Assembly (NCBI GenBank): GCA_008923315.1
Contig: WBSF01000009.1
Location: 186,001-250,000 of the forward strand
Length of the DNA: 64,000 bases
Direction: 5' to 3'
From: Betaproteobacteria bacterium SCN1
GTDB taxonomy: Bacteria; Pseudomonadota; Gammaproteobacteria; Burkholderiales; Thiobacillaceae
The translations under genes and the position numbers were made by a program. Shown here piece after piece: positions 25,912-35,189 of the stretch (positions within the stretch are counted from its first letter, which is position 1; each line of letters begins with the position of its first letter). Below the pieces are notes generated by a model. It did not search any database. It saw only the letters and a program-made list of their open reading frames with translations, and had not been told where the DNA came from.

Positions 25912-26045
25912 GGACTTGTTTGTGGACTTAAAAGTCCCGGCTGTAGGCGGATCGCAGTGGACTACGGCAGAACATCAAAGAGAGGAAAAGTCCTTGTGTG
26001 GCAACCACTTGCAGACTCTCTTGGACTTCTGCGGAAGTCCGCAGA
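25912..26045. repeat. Six GGACTT/AAGTCC copies in the attachment region
   Basis: GGACTT occurs at 25912, 25924 and 26023, and its complement AAGTCC at 25932, 25988 and 26035. Two pairs form inverted repeats: GGACTT-AA-AAGTCC at 25924-25937 and GGACTT-CTGCGG-AAGTCC at 26023-26040. The second overlaps TCTGCGGA-AG-TCCGCAGA at 26028-26045. They lie between int and the tRNA and look like arm-type binding sites for integrase or an excision factor. Confidence 0.6.
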
Positions 26046-26054
26046 ATGATGCGG

Positions 26055-26075
26055 TGGAGCGGGCGAAGGGAATCG
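26055..26075 (-). other. Putative ICE attachment site core (tRNA-Gly 3' end)
   Basis: ICEs of this type recombine within roughly the last 18-20 bases of tRNA-Gly. Here the tRNA 3' end, including its encoded CCA, borders ICE DNA, with int just inside. The partner copy lies outside the window. Confidence 0.7.
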
Positions 26076-26128
26076 AACCCTCCTCATGAGCTTGGGAAGC
26101 TCAGGTAATGCCACTATACGACGCCCGC
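26055..26128 (-). tRNA. glyT: tRNA-Gly (anticodon CCC)
   Basis: The 74-base complement folds into a full cloverleaf. The acceptor stem is GCGGGCG/CGCCCGC, and the anticodon arm is TGAGC-TTCCCAA-GCTCA with anticodon CCC. The T arm is GGGTTCGATTCCC and the 3' end is discriminator T plus an encoded CCA. It is the integration target of the ICE and remains intact. It is divergent from thiS. Confidence 0.95.
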
Positions 26129-26142
26129 GCGGTAGAATCGGC

Positions 26143-26172
26143 ATCATACCGAAACACCTCGATGGTCCGCAA
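26143..26172 (-). promoter_or_regulatory. Probable promoter of tRNA-Gly
   Basis: On the minus strand TTGCGG (26172-26167) and TATGAT (26148-26143) are separated by 18 bases and end 15 bases before the tRNA. The -35 box lies inside the first codons of the divergent thiS gene. Confidence 0.6.
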
Positions 26173-26383
26173 AATCCCCGTGATCGAACTGCTCGTCAAC
26201 GGCGAAGCCCGTTCCTTTTCCGCCCCGCTGACGCTGGGCCAGCTGGTTGAAACGCTCGACCTGGCCGGCAAGCGCATCGCCATCGAACGCAATGGCGAGA
26301 TCGTGCCGCGCAGCCAGCATGGCGAGACGCAGCTGGCGAGCGGCGACCGTCTCGAGATCGTGGTCGCCGTCGGCGGCGGCTGA
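26162..26383 (+). CDS. thiS: Sulfur carrier protein ThiS
   Basis: The start at 26162 gives 73 residues of the ubiquitin-like ThiS fold ([25 protein letters not shown]) ending in the essential Gly-Gly C-terminus (VAVGGG). The C-terminal glycine is adenylated and thiocarboxylated, then donates sulfur to thiazole synthase ThiG, encoded next. An earlier start in the same frame would run into the tRNA. It is the first chromosomal gene beyond the ICE. Confidence 0.93.
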   Translation: MVRKIPVIELLVNGEARSFSAPLTLGQLVETLDLAGKRIAIERNGEIVPRSQHGETQLASGDRLEIVVAVGGG

Positions 26384-26429
26384 GCGCCGCCGTTTCGCCT
26401 ACCGTTTACCGCTTAACCGTTTACCCATC

Positions 26430-27218
26430 ATGGAACCACTCGTCATCGCCGGACAGTCCTATGCCTCCCGTCTCCTGGTCGGCACCGGCAAATACAAGGA
26501 TTTCGACGAAACCCGCCGCGCGGTCGAAGCTTCGGGGGCGCAGATCGTCACGGTCGCGATCCGCCGCACCAACATCGGTCAGGATGCGGGCCAGCCCAGC
26601 TTGCTCGATGCGTTGCCGCCGTCGCAATACACCTACCTGCCCAATACCGCGGGCTGCTACACGGCCGACGACGCGATCCGCACCCTGCGGCTGGCGCGCG
26701 AGCTGCTGGACGGGCATTCGCTGGTCAAGCTGGAAGTGCTGGGCGACCCGCAATCGCTCTACCCCAACGTCGCCGAGACCATCAAGGCCGCCGAGGTGCT
26801 GGTAAAAGACGGCTTCCAGGTCATGGTCTACACGTCCGACGACCCCATCGCCGCCAAACAGCTGGAAGACATCGGCTGCGTCGCGGTGATGCCGCTGGCG
26901 AGCCTGATCGGTTCGGGCATGGGTATTCTCAACCCGTGGAACCTGCAGATCATCATCGACCGCCTGTCGGTGCCGGTGATCGTCGACGCCGGGGTCGGCA
27001 CGGCCAGCGACGCGGCGATCGCGATGGAGCTCGGCTGCGACGCCGTATTGATGAATACCGCGATCGCGGGTGCGGGCAATCCCGTGCTCATGGCTTCGGC
27101 CATGAAGAAGGCGGTCGAGGCCGGGCGCGAGGCCTTTCTGGCCGGCCGCATGCCGAAGAAGGTCTACCAGGCCAGCCCGAGCTCGCCGACCGCGGGCCTC
27201 ATCACCGCCAGCAAATAA
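26430..27218 (+). CDS. thiG: Thiazole synthase ThiG
   Basis: The start at 26430 gives 262 residues. The TIM-barrel enzyme makes the thiamine thiazole from DXP, dehydroglycine and ThiS thiocarboxylate. The Schiff-base lysine lies in LVKLEVLGD (about residue 98), and the phosphate-binding ends [12 protein letters not shown] and [11 protein letters not shown] are conserved. It lies 46 bases after thiS. The spacer contains the direct repeat ACCGTTTACC twice (about 26400 and 26415). Confidence 0.95.
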   Translation: MEPLVIAGQSYASRLLVGTGKYKDFDETRRAVEASGAQIVTVAIRRTNIGQDAGQPSLLDALPPSQYTYLPNTAGCYTADDAIRTLRLARELLDGHSLVKLEVLGDPQSLYPNVAETIKAAEVLVKDGFQVMVYTSDDPIAAKQLEDIGCVAVMPLASLIGSGMGILNPWNLQIIIDRLSVPVIVDAGVGTASDAAIAMELGCDAVLMNTAIAGAGNPVLMASAMKKAVEAGREAFLAGRMPKKVYQASPSSPTAGLITASK

Positions 27219-27221
27219 GCC

Positions 27222-27905
27222 ATGACGGGCGAAACCGGCGCGCATCCGCGCATCCGCTCCTATGTGCTGCGCGCCGGCCGCGTGGGCTCGGGTCAGGCGC
27301 GCGCGCTCGCGGAAGTCGGCCCGCGTTGCCTGCTGTCTTATCAGCCTGCAGTGTGCGATCTCGACGCGGCCTTCGGCCGTGCGGCGCCGAAGGTGCTCGA
27401 AATCGGCTTCGGCATGGGCGAAGGCCTGGCGGAAACCGCCGCCGCGCACCCTGAAAGTGACTATCTCGGCGTCGAAGTCCACACGCCGGGCGTGGGCGCG
27501 CTGCTCAAGCAGATCGGCGAACGCGGCCTGGCCAACGTGCGCGTCATCCAGCACGACGCGGTCGAAGTACTGGAAAACATGATCGCGCCGGCCAGCCTCG
27601 CGGGCGTGCGCATCTTCTTCCCCGATCCCTGGCACAAGAAGCGCCACCACAAGCGCCGCCTGATCCAGCCGCCGCTGGTTGCGCTGCTGGCCAGCCGGCT
27701 TGCGTCGGGCGGGTATCTTCACCTCGCCACCGACTGGCAGGACTATGCCGAACAGATGCTTGCCGTGCTGTCCGCCGAACCGCTCTTGCAGAACACCGTG
27801 GCCGACTACGCCCCGCGTCCGGACACGCGGCCGCTCACCAAGTTCGAACAGCGCGGCCTGCGCCTGGGCCACGGCGTCTGGGACCTGCTTTTCCGCCGCG
27901 TTTGA
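27222..27905 (+). CDS. trmB: tRNA (guanine-N7)-methyltransferase TrmB
   Basis: The 227-residue SAM-dependent Rossmann enzyme has motif [11 protein letters not shown], then [15 protein letters not shown] and the C-terminal [12 protein letters not shown], all TrmB hallmarks. It methylates G46 in the variable loop of tRNAs. It begins three bases after thiG and is probably co-transcribed with it. Confidence 0.95.
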   Translation: MTGETGAHPRIRSYVLRAGRVGSGQARALAEVGPRCLLSYQPAVCDLDAAFGRAAPKVLEIGFGMGEGLAETAAAHPESDYLGVEVHTPGVGALLKQIGERGLANVRVIQHDAVEVLENMIAPASLAGVRIFFPDPWHKKRHHKRRLIQPPLVALLASRLASGGYLHLATDWQDYAEQMLAVLSAEPLLQNTVADYAPRPDTRPLTKFEQRGLRLGHGVWDLLFRRV

Positions 27906-27926
27906 ATCGGTCATGGCCGTGCGGCT

Positions 27927-28574
27927 ATGATGCGCGGCATGGATGTCCTCGCTCTCGCCAAATCGGCGTTCGCGCTGTTCGCCATCGTCGATCCGGTCGG
28001 TGTCATTCCCATCTTCCTGCTGGCCACGAGCGGCTACACGCTGGCGCAGAGTCACGCTTCAGCGCGATTGGCCGCGCTCACCGTGTTCGGCGTGCTGACG
28101 CTGTTCACGTTCGCGGGACAGCTCATATTGGATTTTTTCGGCATCCGCCTGGCGGCCTTTTCGGTCGCGGGCGGCCTGCTGCTGCTGCTGCTGGCCTTGT
28201 CCATGGTGCAGGCGCACGTCAGCCCGCAGCGACAGACGCAGGAAGAAGCTGTGGAAGCCGAGGAAAAGGACGCAGTCGGCGTGGTGCCGCTGGGCGTGCC
28301 ACTGCTGGCCGGGCCGGGCGCGATCACGCACATGATCGTGGCGGCAGGGGCTGCGCGCGGCGAACCTGTGCAGCAGGCTGCCCTGATCATTCCGGTTGCA
28401 CTGGTGGCGTTGTCGGTGTGGGTGTCCTTTCGCGCCGCACCGGCGATCCAGGCGCGCCTGGGCCGGACCGGCATCCACGTGGTCACGCGACTGATGGGCC
28501 TGATCATCGCGGCAATCTCCGTCGAGATGATCGCCAGCGGTCTCGGGAAACTCTTTCCGGGTCTGCTGGCCTGA
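27927..28574 (+). CDS. MarC family integral membrane protein (UPF0056)
   Basis: The protein has about 211-215 residues with six predicted membrane helices. It starts with the family pattern FALFAIVDPVGVIPIFL. The second half has GVPLLAGPGAITHMI and ends LIIAAISVEMIASGL. Possible starts are 27927 and 27939; homologs favour the later one (MDVLALAKSAF). The function of MarC proteins is unresolved; an early link to multiple antibiotic resistance was not upheld. Confidence 0.9.
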   Translation: MMRGMDVLALAKSAFALFAIVDPVGVIPIFLLATSGYTLAQSHASARLAALTVFGVLTLFTFAGQLILDFFGIRLAAFSVAGGLLLLLLALSMVQAHVSPQRQTQEEAVEAEEKDAVGVVPLGVPLLAGPGAITHMIVAAGAARGEPVQQAALIIPVALVALSVWVSFRAAPAIQARLGRTGIHVVTRLMGLIIAAISVEMIASGLGKLFPGLLA

Positions 28575-28630
28575 ATGGCAGACCCCGGGTAGTGCGTCGA
28601 TGCACTACGGCGGGGCGGTCCGGCTGCCAT
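28575..28630. repeat. REP-like imperfect palindrome after marC
   Basis: ATGGCAG (28575-28581) pairs with CTGCCAT (28624-28630), CCCCG with CGGGG inside it, and GTAGTGC with GCACTAC around a six-base loop. No T-run follows. It may be a transcript-end structure or a REP/BIME-like element. Confidence 0.5.
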
Positions 28631-28716
28631 CCGCGCGCCTGGGGCACGCCCCGGCATGCGGTGCAACTGGCACGATTGATGCGCGATCTCAACATTCAAC
28701 CCGGAGGGAGGCTGGA

Positions 28717-29625
28717 ATGGAATTCGGTATCGTGGGCCTGGGCCGCATGGGCGGCAACATGGCGCGGCGTCTGGCACGGCAGGGCAGGAAAATTGCGGTG
28801 ACGAACCGCTCGTTCGAGGTGGCCGAGTCGCTCGCCGCCGAGACAGGCCATCTGGCATGCAGGGATTACGCCGCACTCGTGGCCGCACTCGACGCGCCGC
28901 GCATCGTCTGGCTGATGCTGCCCTCGGGCGCGCCGACCGAGGCGGCGCTGGACGCGCTGTTGCCGTTGCTGAGTCCCGGGGATCTCGTCGTCGACGGCGC
29001 CAACGGCCACTACGTCGACGATGCGCCCCGTGCCGCACGCTGCGCCGAACGGGGCGTCGACTTCGTCGATGCCGGCGTGTCCGGCGGCGTGTGGGGACTG
29101 GAGAACGGCTACTGCATCATGTTCGGCGGTTCGGACGCCGCCGCCGCGCGGGTGAAACCTTACATGGAAGCGCTGGCGCCCACGCCCGCCACCGGCTGGC
29201 TGCATGCCGGCCCGGTCGGCTCGGGGCACTACGTGAAGATGGTCCACAACGGCATCGAGTACGCCATGATGCAGGCCTTTGCCGAGGGCTTCGCGCTGAT
29301 GAAGGACAAGCCCGGTTTCGGTCTCGACATGGCGCGGATCGCCGAGCTGTGGCAGCACGGCAGCGTCGTGCGCTCGTGGCTGCTGGATCTGACGGCCGAT
29401 TTTCTGGCGAAGGACCAGACGCTCGACGCCATCGAGCCTTTCGTTTCGGATTCCGGCGAAGGCCGCTGGACCGCGCTGGCATCGATCGAGCAGGGCATCC
29501 CGACGCCGGTGATGACGCTTGCGCTCATGTCGCGTTTCGACAGCCAGGGCCGCGCCGACTACGGCAACAAGATGCTGGCGAAGATGCGGCAGGGCTTCGG
29601 CGGTCACGCGGTGAAGGAAAACTGA
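28717..29625 (+). CDS. gnd: 6-phosphogluconate dehydrogenase, short decarboxylating type
   Basis: The start at 28717, after a GGAGGGAG ribosome site, gives 302 residues. A Rossmann NAD(P)-binding start GIVGLGRMGGNMARRL is followed by VDAGVSGGVWGLENG and the catalytic region GHYVKMVHNGIEY. The length is that of the short NAD-preferring YqeC/GntZ type rather than the 470-residue form. It oxidises 6-phosphogluconate to ribulose 5-phosphate. It lies directly before zwf and pgl, so the oxidative pentose phosphate branch is one cluster. Confidence 0.92.
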   Translation: MEFGIVGLGRMGGNMARRLARQGRKIAVTNRSFEVAESLAAETGHLACRDYAALVAALDAPRIVWLMLPSGAPTEAALDALLPLLSPGDLVVDGANGHYVDDAPRAARCAERGVDFVDAGVSGGVWGLENGYCIMFGGSDAAAARVKPYMEALAPTPATGWLHAGPVGSGHYVKMVHNGIEYAMMQAFAEGFALMKDKPGFGLDMARIAELWQHGSVVRSWLLDLTADFLAKDQTLDAIEPFVSDSGEGRWTALASIEQGIPTPVMTLALMSRFDSQGRADYGNKMLAKMRQGFGGHAVKEN

Positions 29626-29626
29626 C

Positions 29627-31117
29627 ATGAATCTCGCCGCGCAAACCGTTTCAGACAATCTGCCGTGTTCCTTCGTGATCTTCGGCGCAACCGGCAATCT
29701 CGCATCCAACAAGCTGCTGCCCGCGCTCTTCCATCTGGAGGGGGCCGCCCGGCTGGCGGAAAACCTGTCGTTGATCGCTTTCTCGCGCCGTGACTGGACG
29801 ACCGACAGCTGGCGCGAACACATGCGCGAGGTATTGTCGGGGCGTGTCAACGGCGCACTGGAAGGCCCGGTGTTCGAACGCTTTCTCGCCCGCTTCCGCT
29901 ACCAGAAGGGCGATCTCAACGACGTCGAATCCTACCGTGCACTGGCGGACAATCTGCCGCCGGAATCGGCATGCTCGAGCACAGTGTTCTATCTCGCGAT
30001 CAAGCCTTCCGAATTCGGCGCGGTCATCCAGAACCTCGCGGCCGTCGGCCTCAACACGCCGCGTGGCATGAACCGCGTCGTGATCGAAAAACCCTTTGGC
30101 GAGGACCTCGAATCGGCGCAGCGGCTCAACCGCCTGCTGCACCAGCACTTCGACGAGGAGCAGGTCTACCGCATCGATCATTTCCTCGGCAAGGAAACCG
30201 TGCAGAACCTGCTCGTCTTCCGCTTCGCCAACACGCTGATCGAGCCGCTGTGGAACCGCAATTTCATCGACCACGTGCAGATCACCGTGGCCGAATCCAT
30301 CGGCATCGAAAAACGCGCCGACTACTACGACCGCGCCGGCGCGCTGCGTGACATGTTGCAGAACCATCTCATGCAGTTGCTCACCGTGGTGGCGATGGAG
30401 CCGCCACCTGCGCTGGAGGCCGACGCCCTGCGCGACGAGAAAGTGAAGGTGCTGCGCTCGATCCGCCCGATTTCCAAGCGCGCCGTCCACGCCCACGCCG
30501 TGCGCGCGCAGTACGCGCGTGGCAATGTGAGGGGACAGGCCGTTGCCGGCTACCAGCAGGAAGAGAACGTCGAACCCAATTCCATCACCGAAACCTTCGT
30601 CGCCGCCAAGTTCTACATCGACAACTGGCGCTGGCGCGGCGTGCCCTTCTACCTGCGAACGGGAAAAAGACTGGCGAAGCAGACCTCGATGATCGCCATC
30701 CGCTTCAAGCACCCGCCGCAACAGCTCTTCCGCGAAACGCCCATCGAGACCATCGCGCCGAACTGGGTCCTGCTGTCGATCCAGCCCGAGGAATCCATGC
30801 GCATGGAGATCCACGTCAAGCAGCCCGGTCTGGACATGGACACGCGCGTGATGCAGATGAACGCCAGCTTTCTCAAGACCGACGAGCAAACCCTCGACGC
30901 CTACGAAACCCTGCTGCTCGACGTGATCGAAGGCGACCGTTCGCTCTTCATCCGCTTCGACGAAGTCGAATGGGCCTGGCAGGTCGTCGATCCCATCCTG
31001 CGTCACTGGACCGTCGAACGCGAATTCATCCCCACCTACCCCGCCGGTTCCTGGGGCCCACCCGAAGCCAACCGGCTGTTCGACAGCGACGATCAGAGCT
31101 GGCGGGACGAGCTGTGA
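29627..31117 (+). CDS. zwf: Glucose-6-phosphate 1-dehydrogenase
   Basis: The 496-residue protein starts two bases after gnd. It has the nucleotide-binding FVIFGATGNLASNKLLPAL, VIEKPFGEDLESA and the active-site RIDHFLGKE, all conserved. It catalyses the first step of the oxidative pentose phosphate or Entner-Doudoroff route, supplying NADPH. The C-terminal sequence is complete (WGPPEANRLF). No edd or eda gene is nearby. Confidence 0.96.
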   Translation: MNLAAQTVSDNLPCSFVIFGATGNLASNKLLPALFHLEGAARLAENLSLIAFSRRDWTTDSWREHMREVLSGRVNGALEGPVFERFLARFRYQKGDLNDVESYRALADNLPPESACSSTVFYLAIKPSEFGAVIQNLAAVGLNTPRGMNRVVIEKPFGEDLESAQRLNRLLHQHFDEEQVYRIDHFLGKETVQNLLVFRFANTLIEPLWNRNFIDHVQITVAESIGIEKRADYYDRAGALRDMLQNHLMQLLTVVAMEPPPALEADALRDEKVKVLRSIRPISKRAVHAHAVRAQYARGNVRGQAVAGYQQEENVEPNSITETFVAAKFYIDNWRWRGVPFYLRTGKRLAKQTSMIAIRFKHPPQQLFRETPIETIAPNWVLLSIQPEESMRMEIHVKQPGLDMDTRVMQMNASFLKTDEQTLDAYETLLLDVIEGDRSLFIRFDEVEWAWQVVDPILRHWTVEREFIPTYPAGSWGPPEANRLFDSDDQSWRDEL

Positions 31118-31150
31118 GTGCGGTTGCCGGATGCAGGGTCTGGCGCTGAT

Positions 31151-31825
<675 letters not shown>

Positions 31826-31838
31826 TCCGGAAACACGT

Positions 31839-32744
31839 TCAGGTCTCTGACAGCGAGGTGATACGGCCTGATGCGCCATGCCCGCCAGCAAGCATCGCTG
31901 CCCGGGTCTGCGGCGTTTCCAGACTGATCCGTCCCAGTGCGCCGCTGCGGAAATCGGTCAGCAGCAGATTGGCGGCCTTTTCCAGATCGAGTTCGCCGCC
32001 GCGCCCCTGGCGCAGGCAGCCGCGCTTCTTCGCCACGGCTTCGACGACGCCAATCGGATCGAGGCCGTCAAGCTTCAGCTTGTAACGATCCACCAGCGCC
32101 TGTGGATAGCGGGCGAGCAGGATGCCGGCCAGGAATTCGGCGACGGTTTCGTCGATGACGGCGTTCTTGCCGATGGCGTGGCAGGCGGCGAGCATGTAGC
32201 CGTCGGCATCGTGCTCGATCTTCGGCCACATGAGACCGGGGGTGTCGACGAGGGTGAGGCGCGGGGTGAGGTTGATGCGCTGCTGCGATTTGGTGACGGC
32301 GGGTTCGTCGCCGACCTTGGCGATCTTCTTCTTCACCAGCGCGTTCATTAGCGTGGATTTGCCGACGTTGGGGATGCCCATGATCATGAGCCGCAGCGGT
32401 TTGAAGTTGTCGTCGCGGTGCGGTGCGAGTTTCTGTGCAAGGCCGGGCAGCTTCGCCACGTCGCCGGGTTTCTTGGCTGAAATCGCCACCGCTTTCACGC
32501 CGGGCTGCCGTTCGAAATGCGCGATCCACGCCGCGGTGGCGGCAGGATCGGCGAGATCGGTCTTGTTCAGGACTTTCAGGCAGGGGCGCTGCCGGTGTGT
32601 GCGCAGCTCGTGGATCATGGGGTTGCTGCCGGCTTCGGGCACGCGGGCGTCGAGCACTTCGATCACCACGTCGATCTCGGCCATGGTTTCCGCCGCTTTC
32701 TTGCGGGCGGCGGTCATGTGGCCGGGGAACCACTGGATGGCCAT
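31839..32744 (-). CDS. rbgA: Ribosome biogenesis GTPase YlqF/RbgA
   Basis: The start at 32744 (MAIQWFPGHMTAARK) gives 301 residues. The GTPase motifs are circularly permuted: NKTD at 60-63 comes before the P-loop GIPNVGKST and the G3 motif DTPGLMWP. WFPGHM at the N-terminus is diagnostic of this family, which acts late in 50S subunit assembly. Its start shares one base with the fumC stop, so the pair is co-transcribed. Confidence 0.94.
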   Translation of the reverse strand: MAIQWFPGHMTAARKKAAETMAEIDVVIEVLDARVPEAGSNPMIHELRTHRQRPCLKVLNKTDLADPAATAAWIAHFERQPGVKAVAISAKKPGDVAKLPGLAQKLAPHRDDNFKPLRLMIMGIPNVGKSTLMNALVKKKIAKVGDEPAVTKSQQRINLTPRLTLVDTPGLMWPKIEHDADGYMLAACHAIGKNAVIDETVAEFLAGILLARYPQALVDRYKLKLDGLDPIGVVEAVAKKRGCLRQGRGGELDLEKAANLLLTDFRSGALGRISLETPQTRAAMLAGGHGASGRITSLSET

Positions 32745-34144
32745 CAGCCGGCGCCGCCTCCCGCGCCGATGCCGTTTGCGGCGGCGAGCACCAGTGCATC
32801 GAATGCGGCGGCGTCCATGAGGCCGCGCTCGGCGACGATCTCGCGTACCGGGCGGCCGGATTGCTCGGAGGCTTTGGCGACTTCGGCGGCGGCGGCGTAG
32901 CCGATCTGCGTGTTGAGCAGGGTGGCGAGCGCGACGCTCTGGTGAATGAAGAAGGCGCAGCGTTCGCGGTTGACGACGATTCCCTTGAGGTTTTTCTCGG
33001 TGGCGGCATTCATCGCATTGGTCAACCAGTCCATTGCGTCGAACAGGGCGGAGCCGAGTGCAGGCATCATCACGTTCAGTTCGAGCTGGCCCGCCTGCAC
33101 CATGTAGGCCACGGCAGCGTCCTGCCCCAGCACCTGGAAACAGACCTGGTTCAGCATTTCGAACATCACCGGGTTGACCTTGCCGGGCATGATCGACGAA
33201 CCGGGCTGCACCGGCGGCAACTGGATTTCGCCCAGGCCCGTGCGCGGGCCGGATGCCAACAGGCGCAGGTCGTTCGAGATGCGCGTGAGTTCCAGCGCGA
33301 GTGCGCGGATTTCGTTCGACAACCGTCCAAGGTCGTTCATCGACTGCATCTGTGCGACGAGGTTGCCGACGGTGATGGGCTCGCCGGTGAGCGTCGCCAG
33401 TTCGGCGGCGACGCGGATCGGATAGTCGGGCGAGGTGTTGAGGCCCGTGCCCGCTGCCGAACCGCCCAGGCCGATTTCGCACAGTGCCGGGCGCACGGCC
33501 TCGATGCTGGCGGCACAGCGGTTCAGCGTCCAGGCGTAGCCGGCGAATTCCTGGCCCAGCGTGGTCGGTACGGCATCCTGCAGATGGGTGCGGCCGGATT
33601 TGACCGTGTCCTGCTCACGTTCGGCCAGTCGGGCGAATTCGGCGGCCATCGCGCGCACCGCGGCGGTCAATCTGGGAAGTTTGGCCAGCACAGTCAGGCG
33701 GATGGCTGTGGGGATGGTGTCGTTGGTCGATTGCCCCATGTTGACGTCGTCGTTCGGATTGACTGGCTGGTAGACGCCTTTCTGTCCGCCCAGTGCGACG
33801 TTGGCAAGGTTGGCGACGACCTCGTTGGTGTTCATGTTGTGGCTGGTGCCGGCCCCGGCCTGGAAGCGGTCGACGACGAACTGGTCGAGGAATTCGCCGG
33901 CCAGGATGCGTTCGCAGGCGGCGGCGATGGCGTCGCGTTTCTCCTTGACCAGCCAACCGGGCTGGCAGTTGGCGCGCGCGGCGGCCAGCTTGATCCGCAC
34001 GTGGGCCAGTACGAAATCCCTATCCGGACGGCGGCCGGAAATGGGAAAATTCGCGACTGCGCGCGCGGTCTGTGCGCCGTACCAAGCGTCCTCGGGAACC
34101 TGGACTTCGCCGAGCGAGTCTCTCTCGATGCGCATTTCACTCAT
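32744..34144 (-). CDS. fumC: Fumarate hydratase, class II
   Basis: The 466-residue iron-independent fumarase has SGRTHLQDAVPTTLGQE, the TGLNTSPDYP substrate region and the family signature GSSIMPGKVNPV. It interconverts fumarate and malate in the TCA cycle. It is divergent from the TlpA-like gene, whose start is one base away, so the two must share a very compact promoter region lying within coding sequence. Confidence 0.95.
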   Translation of the reverse strand: MSEMRIERDSLGEVQVPEDAWYGAQTARAVANFPISGRRPDRDFVLAHVRIKLAAARANCQPGWLVKEKRDAIAAACERILAGEFLDQFVVDRFQAGAGTSHNMNTNEVVANLANVALGGQKGVYQPVNPNDDVNMGQSTNDTIPTAIRLTVLAKLPRLTAAVRAMAAEFARLAEREQDTVKSGRTHLQDAVPTTLGQEFAGYAWTLNRCAASIEAVRPALCEIGLGGSAAGTGLNTSPDYPIRVAAELATLTGEPITVGNLVAQMQSMNDLGRLSNEIRALALELTRISNDLRLLASGPRTGLGEIQLPPVQPGSSIMPGKVNPVMFEMLNQVCFQVLGQDAAVAYMVQAGQLELNVMMPALGSALFDAMDWLTNAMNAATEKNLKGIVVNRERCAFFIHQSVALATLLNTQIGYAAAAEVAKASEQSGRPVREIVAERGLMDAAAFDALVLAAANGIGAGGGAG

Positions 34145-34145
34145 A

Positions 34146-34652
34146 ATGGAAAAACCGATGCGGATTTGGCAAAAAAAACGATTTTATCCGATGTGGCTGG
34201 CGGCGCTCTCGCTCGCGCTGACGGCCTCCTGGGCGCATGCCGAGGGCTTCCAGGTCACAGATACGGCAGGCAAGACGCATACGCTTGCCGGCTACAAGGG
34301 CAAGTGGGTGCTGGTGAACTACTGGGCGACGTGGTGCCCGCCCTGCCTGGCGGAGATTCCCGATCTGGTCGATCTGCATGACAACAAAAAGAACAATCTC
34401 GTGGTGATCGGCGTGGCGCTCGACTACCGGAGCCCCAAGCAGGTCACCGATTTTGCCCGGAGCATGACGATCAGCTATCCCGTTGTGCTGGGTACGCCTG
34501 AAATCGTCAACCAGATCGGACCGGTTCAGGGATTGCCCACCACCTATCTTTATAACCCCGAAGGTAAAATGGTTGCGCAGCAGGTCGGGCCCGTGACGCG
34601 CGAGTCGGTGGAAAAGTACATCGCAAGCAAACCTGCGAGCGCCCGGAAGTAA
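34146..34652 (+). CDS. TlpA-like periplasmic thioredoxin
   Basis: The start at 34146 gives 168 residues; a second ATG is four codons on. A signal peptide ends near SWAHAEG (residue 33). The thioredoxin fold has C64-P-P-C67 (WATWCPPCLAEIP) and the cis-proline GLPTTYL. TlpA/ResA types reduce disulphides in the periplasm, often for cytochrome maturation. It is followed by a second thioredoxin-fold gene and a TolC gene. Confidence 0.9.
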   Translation: MEKPMRIWQKKRFYPMWLAALSLALTASWAHAEGFQVTDTAGKTHTLAGYKGKWVLVNYWATWCPPCLAEIPDLVDLHDNKKNNLVVIGVALDYRSPKQVTDFARSMTISYPVVLGTPEIVNQIGPVQGLPTTYLYNPEGKMVAQQVGPVTRESVEKYIASKPASARK

Positions 34653-34682
34653 TTGGTCAGAATCACAAAGAGGAGATGTTGC

Positions 34683-35189
34683 ATGCGCCAGTTGTTGATC
34701 GCCTTTGTCATGCTGTTCGCCCTGCCGAGCTGGGCCGAGACGCGTGATCCCACCAACCATTTCTTCCAGCCCAAGTTCGGCGATTTCAAGGCTGAGCTCG
34801 ACATGGCCAAGCAACAGGGCAAGAAAGGTATTTTCCTGTTTTTCGAAATGGATGATTGTCCGTTCTGCGCGCGCATGAAATCGACCATTCTCAATCAGGC
34901 GGACGTGCAGGATGCCTACCGCACGAATTTTCTGGTCTATACCATCGATGTCAACGGCGACACCCAGATGACGGATTTCCAGGGCAGGGAAACCACCGAA
35001 AAGGTCTTCGCATTCGAGAATCGCGTGCGCGCCACGCCCACCATGCTGTTCTTCGATCTGGACGGCAAGATGGTTACCCGTTTCACGGGACCAGCCCGAG
35101 ACAAGGCTGAATTCCTGTTGCTGGGCAAGTATGTCGCGGAAGGCGCCTACGCCGGCCAACCCTTCACCAAATACAAGCAGGGTAAATGA
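34683..35189 (+). CDS. SoxW-like periplasmic thioredoxin-fold protein
   Basis: The start at 34683, after AGGAGATG, gives 168 residues. A signal peptide ends near PSWAETR (residue 19). The active site is C59-P-F-C62 (EMDDCPFCARM) and the cis-proline lies in RATPTMLFF. Proteins of this type occur in sulfur-oxidation and cytochrome-assembly contexts. It overlaps the TolC-family gene by four bases (ATGA), which links thiol chemistry and export in one operon. Confidence 0.87.
   Translation: MRQLLIAFVMLFALPSWAETRDPTNHFFQPKFGDFKAELDMAKQQGKKGIFLFFEMDDCPFCARMKSTILNQADVQDAYRTNFLVYTIDVNGDTQMTDFQGRETTEKVFAFENRVRATPTMLFFDLDGKMVTRFTGPARDKAEFLLLGKYVAEGAYAGQPFTKYKQGK

Larger units (their letters stand above)
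1..26075. mobile_element. Integrative and conjugative element, one end (clc/PFGI-1 type), integrated at tRNA-Gly
   Basis: A tyrosine integrase lies directly inside a tRNA-Gly 3' end. It is followed by a MobH relaxase and the full RAQPRD-to-TraG block of conserved ICE transfer genes, the order seen in ICEclc- and PFGI-1-type elements. Housekeeping genes begin immediately on the other side of the tRNA. The element continues to the left beyond position 1, so the second attachment site, the coupling protein and the replication/partition genes are not visible. The visible cargo is a defence-like operon (1-4235) and an AbiE toxin-antitoxin pair (19129-20800). Whether it still transfers cannot be judged from this part alone. 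Confidence 0.93.

Noticed and set aside
26400-26424. Direct repeat ACCGTTTACC between thiS and thiG as a regulatory element
   Set aside because: Only two copies of ten bases are present, with no symmetry or known partner. A TPP riboswitch would be expected ahead of thiS, not here, and none was seen.
31839-33482. Minus-strand frame of 547 residues extending rbgA upstream
   Set aside because: The added N-terminal part lies inside fumC in another frame. RbgA proteins begin with the conserved start found at 32744.
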